Positions 48,271-58,767 of a stretch of 64,000 bases of DNA are shown here, piece after piece. Origin of the DNA: Acinetobacter calcoaceticus (GTDB taxonomy: Bacteria > Pseudomonadota > Gammaproteobacteria > Pseudomonadales > Moraxellaceae); contig NZ_LS999521.1 in NCBI RefSeq assembly GCF_900520355.1, positions 992,001 through 1,056,000 on the forward strand. Reading direction: 5' to 3'. The notes beneath the pieces were generated by a model. The model was not told where the DNA came from. It did no database searches and saw only the letters and a program-made list of their open reading frames with translations. A program made the position numbers and the translations under genes. Each line of letters opens with the position of its first letter. Within the stretch, counting starts at the first letter, position 1.

Positions 48271-49713
48271 CTAAATACTCTTAAATGTTTCAATTGCCTT
48301 TGTTCGGGTTTCCTTTAAATCAACAATTGGTTTTGGATAATTTAATTGAAGATTAGCTTTAGTTGAGTAGGGTTCATGAATCATTTTATTGTCTAGATGA
48401 GCTAATTCCTCCACCCATTGACGAATATAGTCTCCGTTTGGATCAAATTTCTTAGATTGAGCAATAGGGTTAAAAATTCTAAAGTAAGGTACAGCATCAG
48501 TTCCAGTGGAAGCGCACCATTGCCAGCCACCATTATTGGCTGCTAAATCGCCATCGATTAAGTGCTCCATAAACCATTTTTCACCTATACGCCAGTCGAT
48601 GAGTAGGTTTTTACACAAAAACATAGCAGTAATCATGCGCACTCGATTATGCATCCATCCTGTTTTTTGTAGCTGGCGCATGCCTGCATCAATAATCGGT
48701 ATACCAGTTTGACCAGTTTGCCAAGCTACCAAATGCTCTTGATTATTTTCCCACTTAATATTTTGAGTATTTTGCTTAAACGGGAAGTGTTTAGAGACAT
48801 GTGGAAAATCAAATAAAATATGTTGATAAAATTCGCGCCAAAGCAATTCATCTAACCATGTTTGCTGGCCTTCGTCTGCCAGATGAAAGTTGCCATGTTC
48901 AGCACGAAAGAGAGCCTGTAAACATTGTCGAATAGATAAAATTCCAAGATTTAAATATGGAGAAAGTTGGCTAGTGCCTTTTACATTTGGAAAGTCACGT
49001 TCTAATTTATAATGAGATAAATGATCTTCAATAAATAAATCGAGCTGTTCCAGAGCAAAATCTTCTCCGGTCGGCCATAAGTCTTGTCGCTCTTTAGAAA
49101 TTGATGAGTCAAAAAAAGCTTCAATTTCTTCTAAATCTAAACTTTTTATATTTGAAAAAGACTGCGGATAGGCATTTTGTTTCTCAGGAACTGGATAGCA
49201 CTGAGGCAAACCACTTATATCTAGTTTCGAATAACAGGCTTTTTTGAATGCACTGAAAACTTGATACGGTTGCTGCGACTGATTACGAATGGAACATAAA
49301 GGGAAAATTGTACGGTCATGAAATAAAAAAAGTTCTTTATTCTGCTGATTTAAAGCTTGTTGTACAGTTTTATCTCTTTTCAACTCATTCACGCCTACTT
49401 CTATATTCGAGTAAACATTTTCGATATGGAGTTGATGTGTGAGTTCACAAATATAATCTGCAATATCTTTCCAGTGGGGAATGACTTGAATGATAAGTGG
49501 AATATTAAGCTGTTCTAATTCTTTTTTTAATTGTTGAAGCTGAAGTAAATAGAAATTAATTTTTATAGGTGCATCGTGATGTATTTTCCATTGCTCAGGC
49601 GACAATATAATTAACCCAATCGAAGGTCCTTGTTGGCAGGCATGCCATAACGCAGCATGATCCCGAACTCTCAAATCCTGACGAAACCAAATAAGCTGAT
49701 TTACGTTTGACAT
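48271..49713 (-). CDS. phrB: Deoxyribodipyrimidine photolyase
   Basis: Light-dependent repair of cyclobutane pyrimidine dimers. 480 residues: N-terminal antenna domain (LIWFRQDLRVRDHAAL) and the FAD domain with ELLWREFYQHILF, GIPIIDAGMRQLQKTGWMHNRVRM and WMEHLIDGDLAANNGGWQWCASTGTDAVPYFRIFNP. The class I CPD type is the best fit. Lies upstream of the exopolysaccharide operon in the same direction but 199 bases away, so probably separate. Confidence 0.96.
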   Translation of the reverse strand: MSNVNQLIWFRQDLRVRDHAALWHACQQGPSIGLIILSPEQWKIHHDAPIKINFYLLQLQQLKKELEQLNIPLIIQVIPHWKDIADYICELTHQLHIENVYSNIEVGVNELKRDKTVQQALNQQNKELFLFHDRTIFPLCSIRNQSQQPYQVFSAFKKACYSKLDISGLPQCYPVPEKQNAYPQSFSNIKSLDLEEIEAFFDSSISKERQDLWPTGEDFALEQLDLFIEDHLSHYKLERDFPNVKGTSQLSPYLNLGILSIRQCLQALFRAEHGNFHLADEGQQTWLDELLWREFYQHILFDFPHVSKHFPFKQNTQNIKWENNQEHLVAWQTGQTGIPIIDAGMRQLQKTGWMHNRVRMITAMFLCKNLLIDWRIGEKWFMEHLIDGDLAANNGGWQWCASTGTDAVPYFRIFNPIAQSKKFDPNGDYIRQWVEELAHLDNKMIHEPYSTKANLQLNYPKPIVDLKETRTKAIETFKSI

Positions 49714-49783
49714 GAAAGATACCCTTATAAAGTTGAGTGAGTTAGAGGTTTGTTATTCAGATAGTATATAAAAATAAATACAT

Positions 49784-49810
49784 AAAAAAAGCAAAGCCGA
49801 AGCTTTGCTC
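49784..49810 (-). terminator. Terminator of the SlyD-like gene
   Basis: Minus-strand stem AGCAAAGC/GCTTTGCT with a TTCG tetraloop and a long T-run. Confidence 0.92.
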
Positions 49811-49830
49811 TTATCATCTTTACAGATGAA

Positions 49831-50313
49831 TTAGTGGTGATGACCACCAGCACCGTGTACGTGACCGTGATCTAATTCTTCTTCAGAAGCTTCACGGATT
49901 TCTACGATTTCAACTTCAAAAGTTAAATCTTGACCAGCAAGTGGGAAGTTTGCATCAACAACAATGTTGTCACCTTCAACTGCTTTAACAGTAACGATCT
50001 GTACGCCGTCGTCTGTTTGAGCTTGGAATTGCATACCAGGTTGAATGTTCTCAACACCTTGGAACATTTGAGCTGGAACTTCTTGAACTAGGTCTGGGTT
50101 GTATTCGCCATAACCTTCAGCTGCTGGTACGTTAACAGTAAATTTTTCACCAACAGTTTTACCTGTTAATGCATTTTCTAAACCAGGAATGATATTGCCT
50201 GCACCGTGCAAATAGGCAAGTGGTTCACCTTGAGATTGATCAAGTGTTTCACCCTCAGCGTTTGTTAATTTGTAGTGGAATGAAACCACGTGGTTATTTG
50301 CAATAGCAGTCAT
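49831..50313 (-). CDS. FKBP-type peptidyl-prolyl isomerase, SlyD-like
   Basis: 160 residues from the ATG at 50313 (GGAT eight bases upstream; a start seven codons earlier at 50334 lacks a site). It has the split FKBP plus insert-in-flap organisation: FHYKLTNAEGETLDQSQGEPLAYLHGAGNIIPGLENAL, GEKFTVNVPAAEGYGEYNPDL and the His-containing tail HGHVHGAGGHHH, which can bind Ni2+ or Zn2+ as in SlyD. Cytosolic chaperone and metallochaperone in the family. Confidence 0.92.
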   Translation of the reverse strand: MTAIANNHVVSFHYKLTNAEGETLDQSQGEPLAYLHGAGNIIPGLENALTGKTVGEKFTVNVPAAEGYGEYNPDLVQEVPAQMFQGVENIQPGMQFQAQTDDGVQIVTVKAVEGDNIVVDANFPLAGQDLTFEVEIVEIREASEEELDHGHVHGAGGHHH

Positions 50314-50449
50314 GTTTTTGATCCATTCAATCAATTAAAGCGTACATCATAAAGTGAAAAATAAATTTTGTAGACTACAAAATTTGAATCTTTAACACTT
50401 TTATATAATGCGTTTTTATCTAAATAGGGATGAACTTAAAAAATTCAAC

Positions 50450-51736
50450 TCAATATAGTTTAATTTTTGGACGTACACGTCTTGTAAGTAAATCTTTCAT
50501 TGTGAGTAGTCCAGCCTGAGTGTATCCATGAATTGTTGCTTGGTGTAAACGATACAAAGATACATACATGGTTTTGGCAATATAGCCTTGCACACTTACA
50601 TCGCCAAGTAATTCTCCAACGGCTTTATTACGGCTTAAAGACACGAGTGAACCTTTGTCGTTAAATCTAAACATAGGTTGTGAACGATTGTTTAATCGAG
50701 CTGCCATAGCATCGACTAAAAAGCTCGCTTGTTGGCTCGCAACCTGAGCACGTGGCCCAAGAGGAGGATGTCTTGCATCAAGTTGGCAATGTGCACAATC
50801 ACCAAATGCAAATACATTTGGGTCTGAATAGGTTTGTAATGTTGCGTAGACCATGAGGCGGTTAATATTGTCGCGTTCAAAATCGTTAAAGTTTTCTAAA
50901 ACCTTGGGTGCTTTTACACCTGCTGCCCAGACGGTAATATCACTATTTAACTGGCTACCATTACTGAAATAGATGCAATGCTCATCAATTTTTTCAACGC
51001 GATGTTTGGTTAAAACTTCAATGCCCATTTTTTCGAGCTGTTTTGCACTATGCTCAGCTGTTTTTTCGCTGAGGGCAGGTAAAATACGTTCGGATGCCTC
51101 AATAAGCGTAATTTTGACTTGGTTTGGATGAATCTTTTTTAAACCATATCGATAAAAGTTTTTAGTTGTTTCAATGAGTTCGGCAGCAAGTTCTACACCT
51201 GTTGCACCAGCACCCACAATCCCAATATTTAAAGTACACTGATTTGGCTGGTTTTGAGCTTCAATATATAGATGTAATAAATCTTGCTGAAAAATATCGG
51301 CTTGTTTTCTGCTGTCGAGGAAATGGCAGTTTTCACGCACGCCTGCTGTATTAAAGTCATTTGACACCGAACCAAGCGCTAAAATAAGCGTGTCATAACT
51401 CAATTGCTGCACATCGGTGTTCTGCTCTTTAGAGACTTGAGGAGGAATTAACTCAATTATTTTTTGATCTTTGTTAACCCCAACTAATGTTCCAAGCACA
51501 AATTCATAGTGATGTTTTTCTGCATGGGCAAAATAGTTAGTTTGTTCTTCGTGTGGATTTAAAGATCCAGCAGCAATTTCATGAAGCAAAGGTTTCCAGA
51601 TATGCGTCAGGTTTTGGTCAATTAACGTAATCTTCGCTTTATGAGTTTTCCCAAAAGTTTCACCGAGTTGTGTCGCAAGCTCTAAGCCTCCAGCACCACC
51701 ACCAACAATTACAATATGATGTAAATTTTGGGTCAT
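50450..51736 (-). CDS. ndh: Type II NADH dehydrogenase
   Basis: Single-subunit FAD enzyme passing electrons from NADH to quinone without pumping protons. 428 residues from the ATG at 51736 (AGGTGA upstream). Two dinucleotide motifs are seen: IVIVGGGAGGLELATQLG (FAD) and IGIVGAGATGVELAAELIE (NADH), with VFAFGDCAHCQ near residue 310. The C-terminal RRVRPKIKLY is the membrane-contact region. Monocistronic, between the SlyD-like and carboxypeptidase genes. Confidence 0.92.
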   Translation of the reverse strand: MTQNLHHIVIVGGGAGGLELATQLGETFGKTHKAKITLIDQNLTHIWKPLLHEIAAGSLNPHEEQTNYFAHAEKHHYEFVLGTLVGVNKDQKIIELIPPQVSKEQNTDVQQLSYDTLILALGSVSNDFNTAGVRENCHFLDSRKQADIFQQDLLHLYIEAQNQPNQCTLNIGIVGAGATGVELAAELIETTKNFYRYGLKKIHPNQVKITLIEASERILPALSEKTAEHSAKQLEKMGIEVLTKHRVEKIDEHCIYFSNGSQLNSDITVWAAGVKAPKVLENFNDFERDNINRLMVYATLQTYSDPNVFAFGDCAHCQLDARHPPLGPRAQVASQQASFLVDAMAARLNNRSQPMFRFNDKGSLVSLSRNKAVGELLGDVSVQGYIAKTMYVSLYRLHQATIHGYTQAGLLTMKDLLTRRVRPKIKLY

Positions 51737-51761
51737 TTTTATCACCTAATTATTTTTCTGT

Positions 51762-51798
51762 AAAAAAAAGATGGCTGAATTATGCCATCTTTTTTTTA
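51762..51798 (-). terminator. Terminator of the D-Ala-D-Ala carboxypeptidase gene
   Basis: Minus-strand stem AAAAAAGATGGC/GCCATCTTTTTT with a seven-base loop and T-run. Confidence 0.92.
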
Positions 51799-51835
51799 TA
51801 AAATTTATTGTGCATCTGTGCACAATTTGATGTTT

Positions 51836-53155
51836 TTAGTGCGAATCTAGTGGATAGAGTTTTGCAGCACTGTGTTCACTTGATGAAAAAATAGAGAAGA
51901 GACTAGAAAACCACATCATGATTTTTTGGAAAATATTGGCTTCTTCAATATGCACGTTATCTTCAATTTGAAGACTACGGATAAGTTGATTGTTTTGGTA
52001 AATAGATACTGTTGCCAAACTCATGACTTTCATTAATGGCGCAGTGAGTTGTTTTTCATTTAATTCAATATTTACGTGTGTTTGAGTCGTTTCGAGTGGA
52101 GCAATAACTTTGGGTTGCAAATTATTATCAAGTACCTGAACGCGCTGAGTCACATTATCAAAATTATTTAAGTCAATCGGTGCTGGGTCCGCATATAAAG
52201 AAGTAGTCACAATCGTGGGTTGCTTTGTTGCGACCTTAAACATTTTTAAAGTTGACTTCACAACAGGCAGCTCGGCAATTAATTTCTGCTCAGGAATAAT
52301 GACTTCATCGCGTGTATAGGTATAAGCAAGATTCATTAATTTATCTGCAATTTCAGCGCGTTTTACTGCACTCGGGGTACCTAAAACAATAACCAATAAA
52401 CGTCTTTGAGCTAAGTCAGATGAAAATGAAGGGCGAGACGCCGTTAATGCCAAATTATAACCAGCTGCTTTCGTATAACCAGTTTTTAAACCATCAACAG
52501 ATGGTTCATATTTCAAAGCAAGGTTAGTCGCATGATGAAAACGTTGGTTGTAACTAAAGCTTGGCATTTTTGAATAATGCAAATATTCAGGTGTTTGTTT
52601 AACGACAGCCTGACCTAATAAGCTTAAATCATGAGCGGTGGTGTAATGATCAGACATGGTAATACCAGCAGGATTACTAAAATGCGTATGTTTCATACCC
52701 AAAGCCTGAGCTTCCTGATTCATGCGTTGTACAAAATGAGGAACATCACCCGAAATTTTTTCAGCTAAAGTCACGGCTGCATCATTAGCAGACATCACAA
52801 TTAAACCTGCCAATAACTGATCAACTGAAATTTGTTCACCAGCTTTAAGATACATTTGTGATTCATCCCATTGCACTACACCAACCACTGGTGTTGCAGT
52901 AATGATTTCTTCTTTTTTCAGCTTTCCAGCTTTAATCTCTTTTAAGGCAATATAAGCAACCATCATTTTGGTTAAAGATGCTGGTGCGCGTTGCACATGG
53001 CTATTATGCTCGGCAATAATTTGACCCGATTGAGTATCCACAATAGTCCATGCAGCGGCTTCAACACTTTCAGGTGCAATATTGAGTAGCGAAGCATTCG
53101 CTAGCGTGGTGCAGAAAATACTGAATAGGGTAAAAAGAGATAGAAAAAATTTCAC
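51836..53155 (-). CDS. D-alanyl-D-alanine carboxypeptidase (PBP5/6 type)
   Basis: Removes the terminal D-Ala from peptidoglycan stem peptides. 439 residues with a signal peptide ending near ANA. Penicillin-binding motifs are all present: SLTK (Ser60-Lys63), SAN (Ser122-Asn124) and KTG (Lys224). The C-terminal segment IFQKIMMWFSSLFSIF is an amphipathic helix for membrane attachment. It is longer than E. coli DacA (about 400); of the two Acinetobacter PBP5/6 genes, I cannot be sure which this is, so no symbol is given. Confidence 0.94.
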   Translation of the reverse strand: MKFFLSLFTLFSIFCTTLANASLLNIAPESVEAAAWTIVDTQSGQIIAEHNSHVQRAPASLTKMMVAYIALKEIKAGKLKKEEIITATPVVGVVQWDESQMYLKAGEQISVDQLLAGLIVMSANDAAVTLAEKISGDVPHFVQRMNQEAQALGMKHTHFSNPAGITMSDHYTTAHDLSLLGQAVVKQTPEYLHYSKMPSFSYNQRFHHATNLALKYEPSVDGLKTGYTKAAGYNLALTASRPSFSSDLAQRRLLVIVLGTPSAVKRAEIADKLMNLAYTYTRDEVIIPEQKLIAELPVVKSTLKMFKVATKQPTIVTTSLYADPAPIDLNNFDNVTQRVQVLDNNLQPKVIAPLETTQTHVNIELNEKQLTAPLMKVMSLATVSIYQNNQLIRSLQIEDNVHIEEANIFQKIMMWFSSLFSIFSSSEHSAAKLYPLDSH

Positions 53156-53325
53156 GGATAACCTTAACGTTTACTGGTAAATACTGAACACAGATGCACA
53201 GCATGCTATGCCTTTTTTTTATAGAAGGCTAGTGTGAATTGTTGCCAAAAAATACATCTACGCAAGACGATACAAAAAAGTGATAATCTAATGTGAAACC
53301 GTTCTTATTTTAAATTGAAAAATTT

Positions 53326-55029
53326 ATGTTGCATTATCAAATTGAATTCGATGATTACAAACAGCACCTTGTTCACGTAACAATTCGTTTTTTAGCCAAT
53401 CCGAATCAGGAACTTTGGCTGCCAACGTGGATTCCGGGTAGTTATCTAATTCGAGAGTTCTCAAAACATATTGAATCCGTTAAAGCTTACGATGAAGCTG
53501 GACGTATGTTGGATATTAAAAAAACCAGCAAAAATCGTTGGCGTTTATTTAATACAGATCATGAATTAATGACGATTGAATATGATGTCTACGCATATGA
53601 TTTGTCTGTACGTGGCGCATATGTAGACCAGACTCGTCTATATATTAATCCAGCGTGTGTATGTTTAGGTTTGGAAGGACAAGAACAATCTGCTTGCGAG
53701 TTGGAAATTTTCTTGCCAGATGAATTAAAGCATTTTCAGTTGGCGACAGGTTTAAATTCTAAGAGTTTAGTTAAAGGTCGTTTCACTTTAAAAGCTGATC
53801 ATTATGATCAACTCATTGATAGTCCGTTCGAACTGGCTGATCAAACGCGCTTTAACTTCGAAACACATGGCATTGAACATGAGTTTGTAATTTCTGGTTC
53901 GCACAATACCAATCTTGATCGCTTAAAAGCCGATATTGAAAAGATTTGTGCGACTGAAATAAATATGTTCGGTTCAGCGCCATTTAAAAACTATACCTTT
54001 ATGACTATGGCAACAGGGAATAGTTATGGTGGATTAGAACATTGCAATAGCACAAGCCTTATTACACCACGCGACGATTTGCCAAAATTAAATGAACCAA
54101 CTGAACCTTCTAAAGACTATCAACGCTTTTTAGGATTATGTAGTCATGAATATTTTCATTCATGGTTAGTAAAGTTTATCCGCCCAGAAAACTTTGCAAA
54201 TTATAATTTACACCAAGAAGGCTACACTTCTTTATTGTGGATATTTGAAGGCTTTACTTCATATTATGATGACTTGATTTTATTGCGCAGCGGTGTGATT
54301 TCTCAGAAATCTTATCTTGATTTACTCAAAGCACAAATTGATCGCTATTTGCAAAATCCAGGTCGTCTTATCCAGTCTGTTTCTGAATCAAGTTTTGATG
54401 CTTGGATTAAATTTTATCGTCAAGATGAAAACTCAAATAATGCGGGTACCAGTTACTACAACAAGGGTTCATTGGTTGCGCTTTGTCTAGATTTAGGTTT
54501 ACGTTTACGTGGTTCTAGCCTTGATGCTTTAATGCGCCGTTTATATGAAAATACTCAAAATGGTCTTCAAGTAAATGAGCGAACCATTTTTGACTTATGT
54601 AAAGAGCTGACTGGCGATAGCTGGATTGAACAAATCAATCACTTGATTAATACAACCGACGAATTGCCACTTGATCAGTTACTGCCAGAGTTTGGCTTAA
54701 GCTACAGAGTTAAAACTGACAAATCTTTACCTTTGGGCTTGAAACTTGTCGATAAGCCAGAAGGTGTGCTTGTGCAAAGTGCTCGCCGTGAGGGCGCTGG
54801 AGCAAAAGCAGGTATTTCTGCTCTTGATGTGATTATTGCAATTGATGGTTTAAAAGCGTCCACTAAGCTTATCGAGAAGTATGCAAAACAGGGTGGCCCT
54901 TATACCGTATTTGCTTTCCGTCGTGATGAGTTAATATCTTTTGAAGTCGATTGTGCTACATCTGATTTAACCGAAGTTGAACTTGTCGTTGAAGATCAAG
55001 CTAAAACTGAAAAATGGTTAAAAGCTTAG
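53326..55029 (+). CDS. M61-family peptidase with PDZ domain
   Basis: 567 residues of the glycyl-aminopeptidase (M61) family. The zinc motif HEYFH lies at 274-278 in LCSHEYFHSWLVKFIRPENF, with the third ligand Glu in WIFEGFTSYYDD. The N-terminal part is a beta-rich domain, and a PDZ domain with GAKAGISALDVIIAIDGL lies at about 470-545. No signal peptide is seen, so cytosolic. Family members cleave Gly or Ala from peptides. Single gene, own terminator. Confidence 0.92.
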   Translation: MLHYQIEFDDYKQHLVHVTIRFLANPNQELWLPTWIPGSYLIREFSKHIESVKAYDEAGRMLDIKKTSKNRWRLFNTDHELMTIEYDVYAYDLSVRGAYVDQTRLYINPACVCLGLEGQEQSACELEIFLPDELKHFQLATGLNSKSLVKGRFTLKADHYDQLIDSPFELADQTRFNFETHGIEHEFVISGSHNTNLDRLKADIEKICATEINMFGSAPFKNYTFMTMATGNSYGGLEHCNSTSLITPRDDLPKLNEPTEPSKDYQRFLGLCSHEYFHSWLVKFIRPENFANYNLHQEGYTSLLWIFEGFTSYYDDLILLRSGVISQKSYLDLLKAQIDRYLQNPGRLIQSVSESSFDAWIKFYRQDENSNNAGTSYYNKGSLVALCLDLGLRLRGSSLDALMRRLYENTQNGLQVNERTIFDLCKELTGDSWIEQINHLINTTDELPLDQLLPEFGLSYRVKTDKSLPLGLKLVDKPEGVLVQSARREGAGAKAGISALDVIIAIDGLKASTKLIEKYAKQGGPYTVFAFRRDELISFEVDCATSDLTEVELVVEDQAKTEKWLKA

Positions 55030-55050
55030 ATTAAAGCTAAATAGTTTATA

Positions 55051-55079
55051 AAAAACCGATGTTTTGCACATCGGTTTTT
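55051..55079 (+). terminator. Terminator of the M61 peptidase gene
   Basis: Stem AAAAACCGATGT/ACATCGGTTTTT followed by T-rich sequence. Confidence 0.92.
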
Positions 55080-55326
55080 ACTTTTAAGTACGTTCAAATG
55101 GTGAAATCCGTTTTACCTTTGAGTTTATTTTGAATGAAAAGTATAATAATTGTCAGAACACTGAAAGATATCTCATGTAATTTAATGATGTTTAATGCCT
55201 GAAAAGTGATCGGAATGTGTATATTACAATGACTTAGATATCAGAAAATTATCTATATATTTGAATTATGTATTATTTCGCCACGAAATGTCGTTATCAC
55301 TGGATATTTCGTTGACTGAAAGGCAA

Positions 55327-55344
55327 TGAGAGTCGATACTCTCA
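55327..55344. other. Hairpin in the leader of the monomeric IDH gene
   Basis: Perfect TGAGAGT/ACTCTCA stem with CGAT loop, followed by GGGTTTTATTTA. It sits 84 bases before the gene. Together with the 398-base spacer 55030-55427 it is the only long gene-free stretch in the window; apart from the upstream terminator and this hairpin I see nothing there. Could be an attenuator or a leader structure. Confidence 0.5.
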
Positions 55345-55427
55345 GGGTTTTATTTAAGTATATCGGTTCGTAGGCACTGGGCCAAAAGCTCGGTCCTCAA
55401 CACTCAATCAAACGGAAGGGGCTATAT

Positions 55428-57665
55428 ATGGCTGGTGAAAAGTCAACTATTATTTACACACTGACTGACGAGGCGCCACTATTGGCGACCTATTCGCTAC
55501 TGCCGATCATTGAGACCTTTACTAAGCCAGCTGGCATCGAGATTATTAAAAGTGACATCTCTGTAGCTGCACGTGTGCTCGCAGAATTCGCTGAATACCT
55601 AAGTGAAGAGCAAAAGGTAACTGACAACCTTGCAGAGCTAGGTCGTCTTACACAAGATCCAGATACTAATATTATCAAACTCCCGAATATCAGTGCGTCT
55701 GTTGCGCAATTAACTGCATGTATCAAAGAGCTCCAATCAAAAGGTTATGCAATTCCTGATTATCCGGAAAATCCTGCAAACGAAGAAGAAAAATCAATCA
55801 AAGCTCGTTATGGTAAGTGCCTTGGTTCAGCAGTAAATCCTGTCCTTCGTGAAGGTAACTCTGACCGTCGTGCTCCAGCAGCAGTTAAAAATTACGCAAA
55901 AAAACACCCTCATTCAATGAGCGAGTGGAAACAGTGGTCACAAACTCATGTTTCACATATGGAAGAAGGTGACTTCTACCATGGCGAAAAATCAATGACA
56001 CTTGATCGCGCACGTAATGTGAAAATGGAACTTATCACGAACAGTGGTAAGAGCATTGTTCTTAAGCCAAAAGTTGCGCTACAAGACGGCGAAATCATTG
56101 ATTCAATGTTCATGAGCAAGAAAGCACTTTGTGATTTCTATGAAAAAGAACTTGATGATTGTAAAGAAGCGGGGATTTTGTTCTCTTTACACGTAAAAGC
56201 GACAATGATGAAAGTTTCACACCCGATCGTTTTTGGTCACTGTGTGAAAATCTATTACAAAGAAGCTTTCGAAAAACACGGTAAGTTATTTGACGAATTA
56301 GGTATTAACGTCAATAACGGTATGGCTGGGTTATACGAGAAAATCGAAACTCTTCCAACGTCATTACGTGAAGAAATCATTGAAGATTTACATGCTTGTC
56401 AAGAACACCGTCCTGCACTTGCTATGGTTGACTCAGCAAAAGGTATCACAAACTTCCACTCACCAAACGACATCATCGTTGATGCTTCAATGCCAGCTAT
56501 GATCCGTGCGGGTGGTAAAATGTGGGGTGCTGATGGTAAGCAATATGATGCTAAAGCTGTTATGCCAGAATCAACATTTGCCCGTATTTACCAAGAAATG
56601 ATCAATTTCTGTAAATGGCATGGTAATTTTGACCCAAAAACTATGGGTACAGTACCTAACGTTGGCTTGATGGCACAAAAAGCTGAAGAATACGGTTCTC
56701 ACGATAAAACTTTTGAAATTCCAGAAGCTGGTATTGCAAATATTACCGACCTTGAAACTGGTGAAGTTTTATTAACTCAAAACGTTGAGGAAGGTGATAT
56801 CTGGCGTATGTGTCAGGTTAAAGATGCACCGATTCGTGATTGGGTTAAACTTGCTGTGACTCGTGCACGTAACTCAGGCATGCCTGCGATTTTCTGGCTT
56901 GACCCGTACCGTCCACACGAAAATGAATTGATCAAGAAAGTACAAACGTATTTAAAAGATTATGACACGACTGGCCTTGATATTGAGATCATGTCGCAAG
57001 TTCGTGCAATGCGTTACACACTTGAACGTGTAGTACGTGGTCTAGATACTATTTCTGTGACTGGTAACATCTTACGTGACTACTTAACAGACTTGTTCCC
57101 AATTATGGAACTTGGTACTTCTGCGAAAATGTTGTCTATCGTTCCGCTTATGGCGGGTGGTGGTATGTACGAGACTGGTGCGGGTGGTTCAGCGCCGAAA
57201 CACGTACAACAACTTGTTGAAGAAAACCATTTACGCTGGGATTCGCTTGGTGAGTTCCTTGCCCTAGCTGCTTCTTTGGAAGAGATGGGTATTAAAGAAA
57301 ATAATGCTCGTGCTAAGTTACTTGCTAAGACTCTTGATGAAGCGACTGACAAATTGCTTGATAATGGTAAGTCTCCATCACGCCGTACCGGTGAGATTGA
57401 CAACCGTGGTAGCCATTTCTACTTGTCACTTTACTGGGCTGAAGCACTTGCTGCACAGAACGAAGATGCTGAGTTAAAAGCTAAATTTGCTTCACTTGCA
57501 AAAACTTTAGCTCAAGACGAACCGAAGATTGTTGCTGAACTTGCTCAAGTACAAGGTAAACCAGCTGACATCGGTGGTTACTATGCAATTGATAAAGCAA
57601 AAGTAGATGCTGTAATGCGTCCAAGTGCTACATTCAATGCAGTTCTTGCAACTGTTAATGCTTAA
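55428..57665 (+). CDS. icd2: Monomeric NADP-dependent isocitrate dehydrogenase
   Basis: Decarboxylates isocitrate to 2-oxoglutarate with NADP in the TCA cycle. 745 residues and a sequence pattern ([26 protein letters not shown] at the start, [65 protein letters not shown]) typical of the monomeric IDH-II type. Ribosome site GGAAGGGG. The dimeric enzyme is encoded about 1.1 kb downstream. The symbol is only a label for the second IDH gene. Confidence 0.96.
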   Translation: MAGEKSTIIYTLTDEAPLLATYSLLPIIETFTKPAGIEIIKSDISVAARVLAEFAEYLSEEQKVTDNLAELGRLTQDPDTNIIKLPNISASVAQLTACIKELQSKGYAIPDYPENPANEEEKSIKARYGKCLGSAVNPVLREGNSDRRAPAAVKNYAKKHPHSMSEWKQWSQTHVSHMEEGDFYHGEKSMTLDRARNVKMELITNSGKSIVLKPKVALQDGEIIDSMFMSKKALCDFYEKELDDCKEAGILFSLHVKATMMKVSHPIVFGHCVKIYYKEAFEKHGKLFDELGINVNNGMAGLYEKIETLPTSLREEIIEDLHACQEHRPALAMVDSAKGITNFHSPNDIIVDASMPAMIRAGGKMWGADGKQYDAKAVMPESTFARIYQEMINFCKWHGNFDPKTMGTVPNVGLMAQKAEEYGSHDKTFEIPEAGIANITDLETGEVLLTQNVEEGDIWRMCQVKDAPIRDWVKLAVTRARNSGMPAIFWLDPYRPHENELIKKVQTYLKDYDTTGLDIEIMSQVRAMRYTLERVVRGLDTISVTGNILRDYLTDLFPIMELGTSAKMLSIVPLMAGGGMYETGAGGSAPKHVQQLVEENHLRWDSLGEFLALAASLEEMGIKENNARAKLLAKTLDEATDKLLDNGKSPSRRTGEIDNRGSHFYLSLYWAEALAAQNEDAELKAKFASLAKTLAQDEPKIVAELAQVQGKPADIGGYYAIDKAKVDAVMRPSATFNAVLATVNA

Positions 57666-57691
57666 TTACTAATTCGTTAGTAAATAGCTTA

Positions 57692-57722
57692 AGGGCCGGT
57701 GCATATGCACCGGCTTTTTTAT
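57692..57722 (+). terminator. Terminator of the monomeric IDH gene
   Basis: Perfect palindrome AGGGCCGGTGCATATGCACCGGC followed by TTTTTT. Confidence 0.95.
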
Positions 57723-57744
57723 TTTTAGAAAAATAAAAGTCATT

Positions 57745-57770
57745 AAAAAAGCCCACCTAGGTGAGCTTTG
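57745..57770 (-). terminator. Terminator of rluE
   Basis: Minus-strand stem AAGCTCACC/GGTGGGCTT region ending in TTTTTT. Confidence 0.85.
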
Positions 57771-57782
57771 AAAGCTTACATC

Positions 57783-58571
57783 TTATCGATCATTGCGGCC
57801 ACGACCACGGGGTGCTTTAGCATTTGGACGAGTTGTACCATTGGTCTTGCGACGTGGTTTTTCACCGTCATCCATCTGCCAAATGCGTTTTGTACCAGAC
57901 TTCTTCGTAGAACCGTCTTTATTTTTACGAACCATTGGCTTGCCGCCAGTGCCGCCTGGTTTTTTCACATATGAACGTGAACGATAAGGTTCTTCAGCAG
58001 GCACATCTTTAAAATCAGGGTAAAGCAAAGGCTCAATTTCTTTAACATCCCCAGGTTTTAAGCCGAGTTGAACTAAATCAATTGAACCAATTTTGGTACG
58101 AATTAAACGTAAAGTTGGAAAACCTACCGCAGAAGTCATACGACGTACTTGACGGTTACGGCCTTCACAAATTGAAATTTCGATCCAAGATGTTGGAATA
58201 TTTGCACGAAAACGTACAGGTGGGTTACGTTCCCATAACCATTCTGGCTCGCTTACCTTAATGGCGGTGGCAGGAAGCGTTATACCATCATTAAGTTCTA
58301 CACCTTTACGAAGCTGCTCAAGCGCTTCTTCAGTTACATCGCCATCAACTTGAACTAAATACGTTTTGTATTTTTTATTCGCAGGGTTAGTAATGAACTG
58401 ATTCAAACCACCATGATCAGTTAAAAAAACTAAACCCTCAGAGTCCATATCAAGACGGCCTGCCAAACGCAAAGTCGGGTCATCAACAAAGTCAGAGACG
58501 GTCATATGCGCTTCGTCTTTACGAAACTGGGAGAGAACGTCATATGGTTTGTTGAGAATGACAATTTTCAT
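57783..58571 (-). CDS. rluE: 23S rRNA pseudouridine synthase RluE
   Basis: 262 residues. RsuA/RluE-type pseudouridine synthase without an S4 domain; the catalytic Asp lies in LAGRLDMDSEGLVFLTDHGGLNQF, and a GRNRQVRRMTSAVGFPTLRLIR motif follows. A long basic tail (about 195-262) rich in Lys, Arg and Gly, with RNKDGSTKKSGTKR and PRGRGRNDR, extends beyond the family core. Located next to icd genes as in E. coli. Modifies U2457 in E. coli; the site here is inferred by homology. Confidence 0.88.
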   Translation of the reverse strand: MKIVILNKPYDVLSQFRKDEAHMTVSDFVDDPTLRLAGRLDMDSEGLVFLTDHGGLNQFITNPANKKYKTYLVQVDGDVTEEALEQLRKGVELNDGITLPATAIKVSEPEWLWERNPPVRFRANIPTSWIEISICEGRNRQVRRMTSAVGFPTLRLIRTKIGSIDLVQLGLKPGDVKEIEPLLYPDFKDVPAEEPYRSRSYVKKPGGTGGKPMVRKNKDGSTKKSGTKRIWQMDDGEKPRRKTNGTTRPNAKAPRGRGRNDR

Positions 58572-58767
58572 AAAAAATGACTTCTTCTTTCAAATAACTA
58601 GAGAAAACATTGAGGTTTATTTAAGTGAGAAATCTGATTATTTCTCATATAAATCCCAAAAATGATTAATTTCAATTAAGCTATTATGCGTTAAGAAGAG
58701 TTGAAAGTATTGTGTATCGATAATTATTTTTAGTTAATTAAGTATTATAAAAGGGAGAATTCACACA

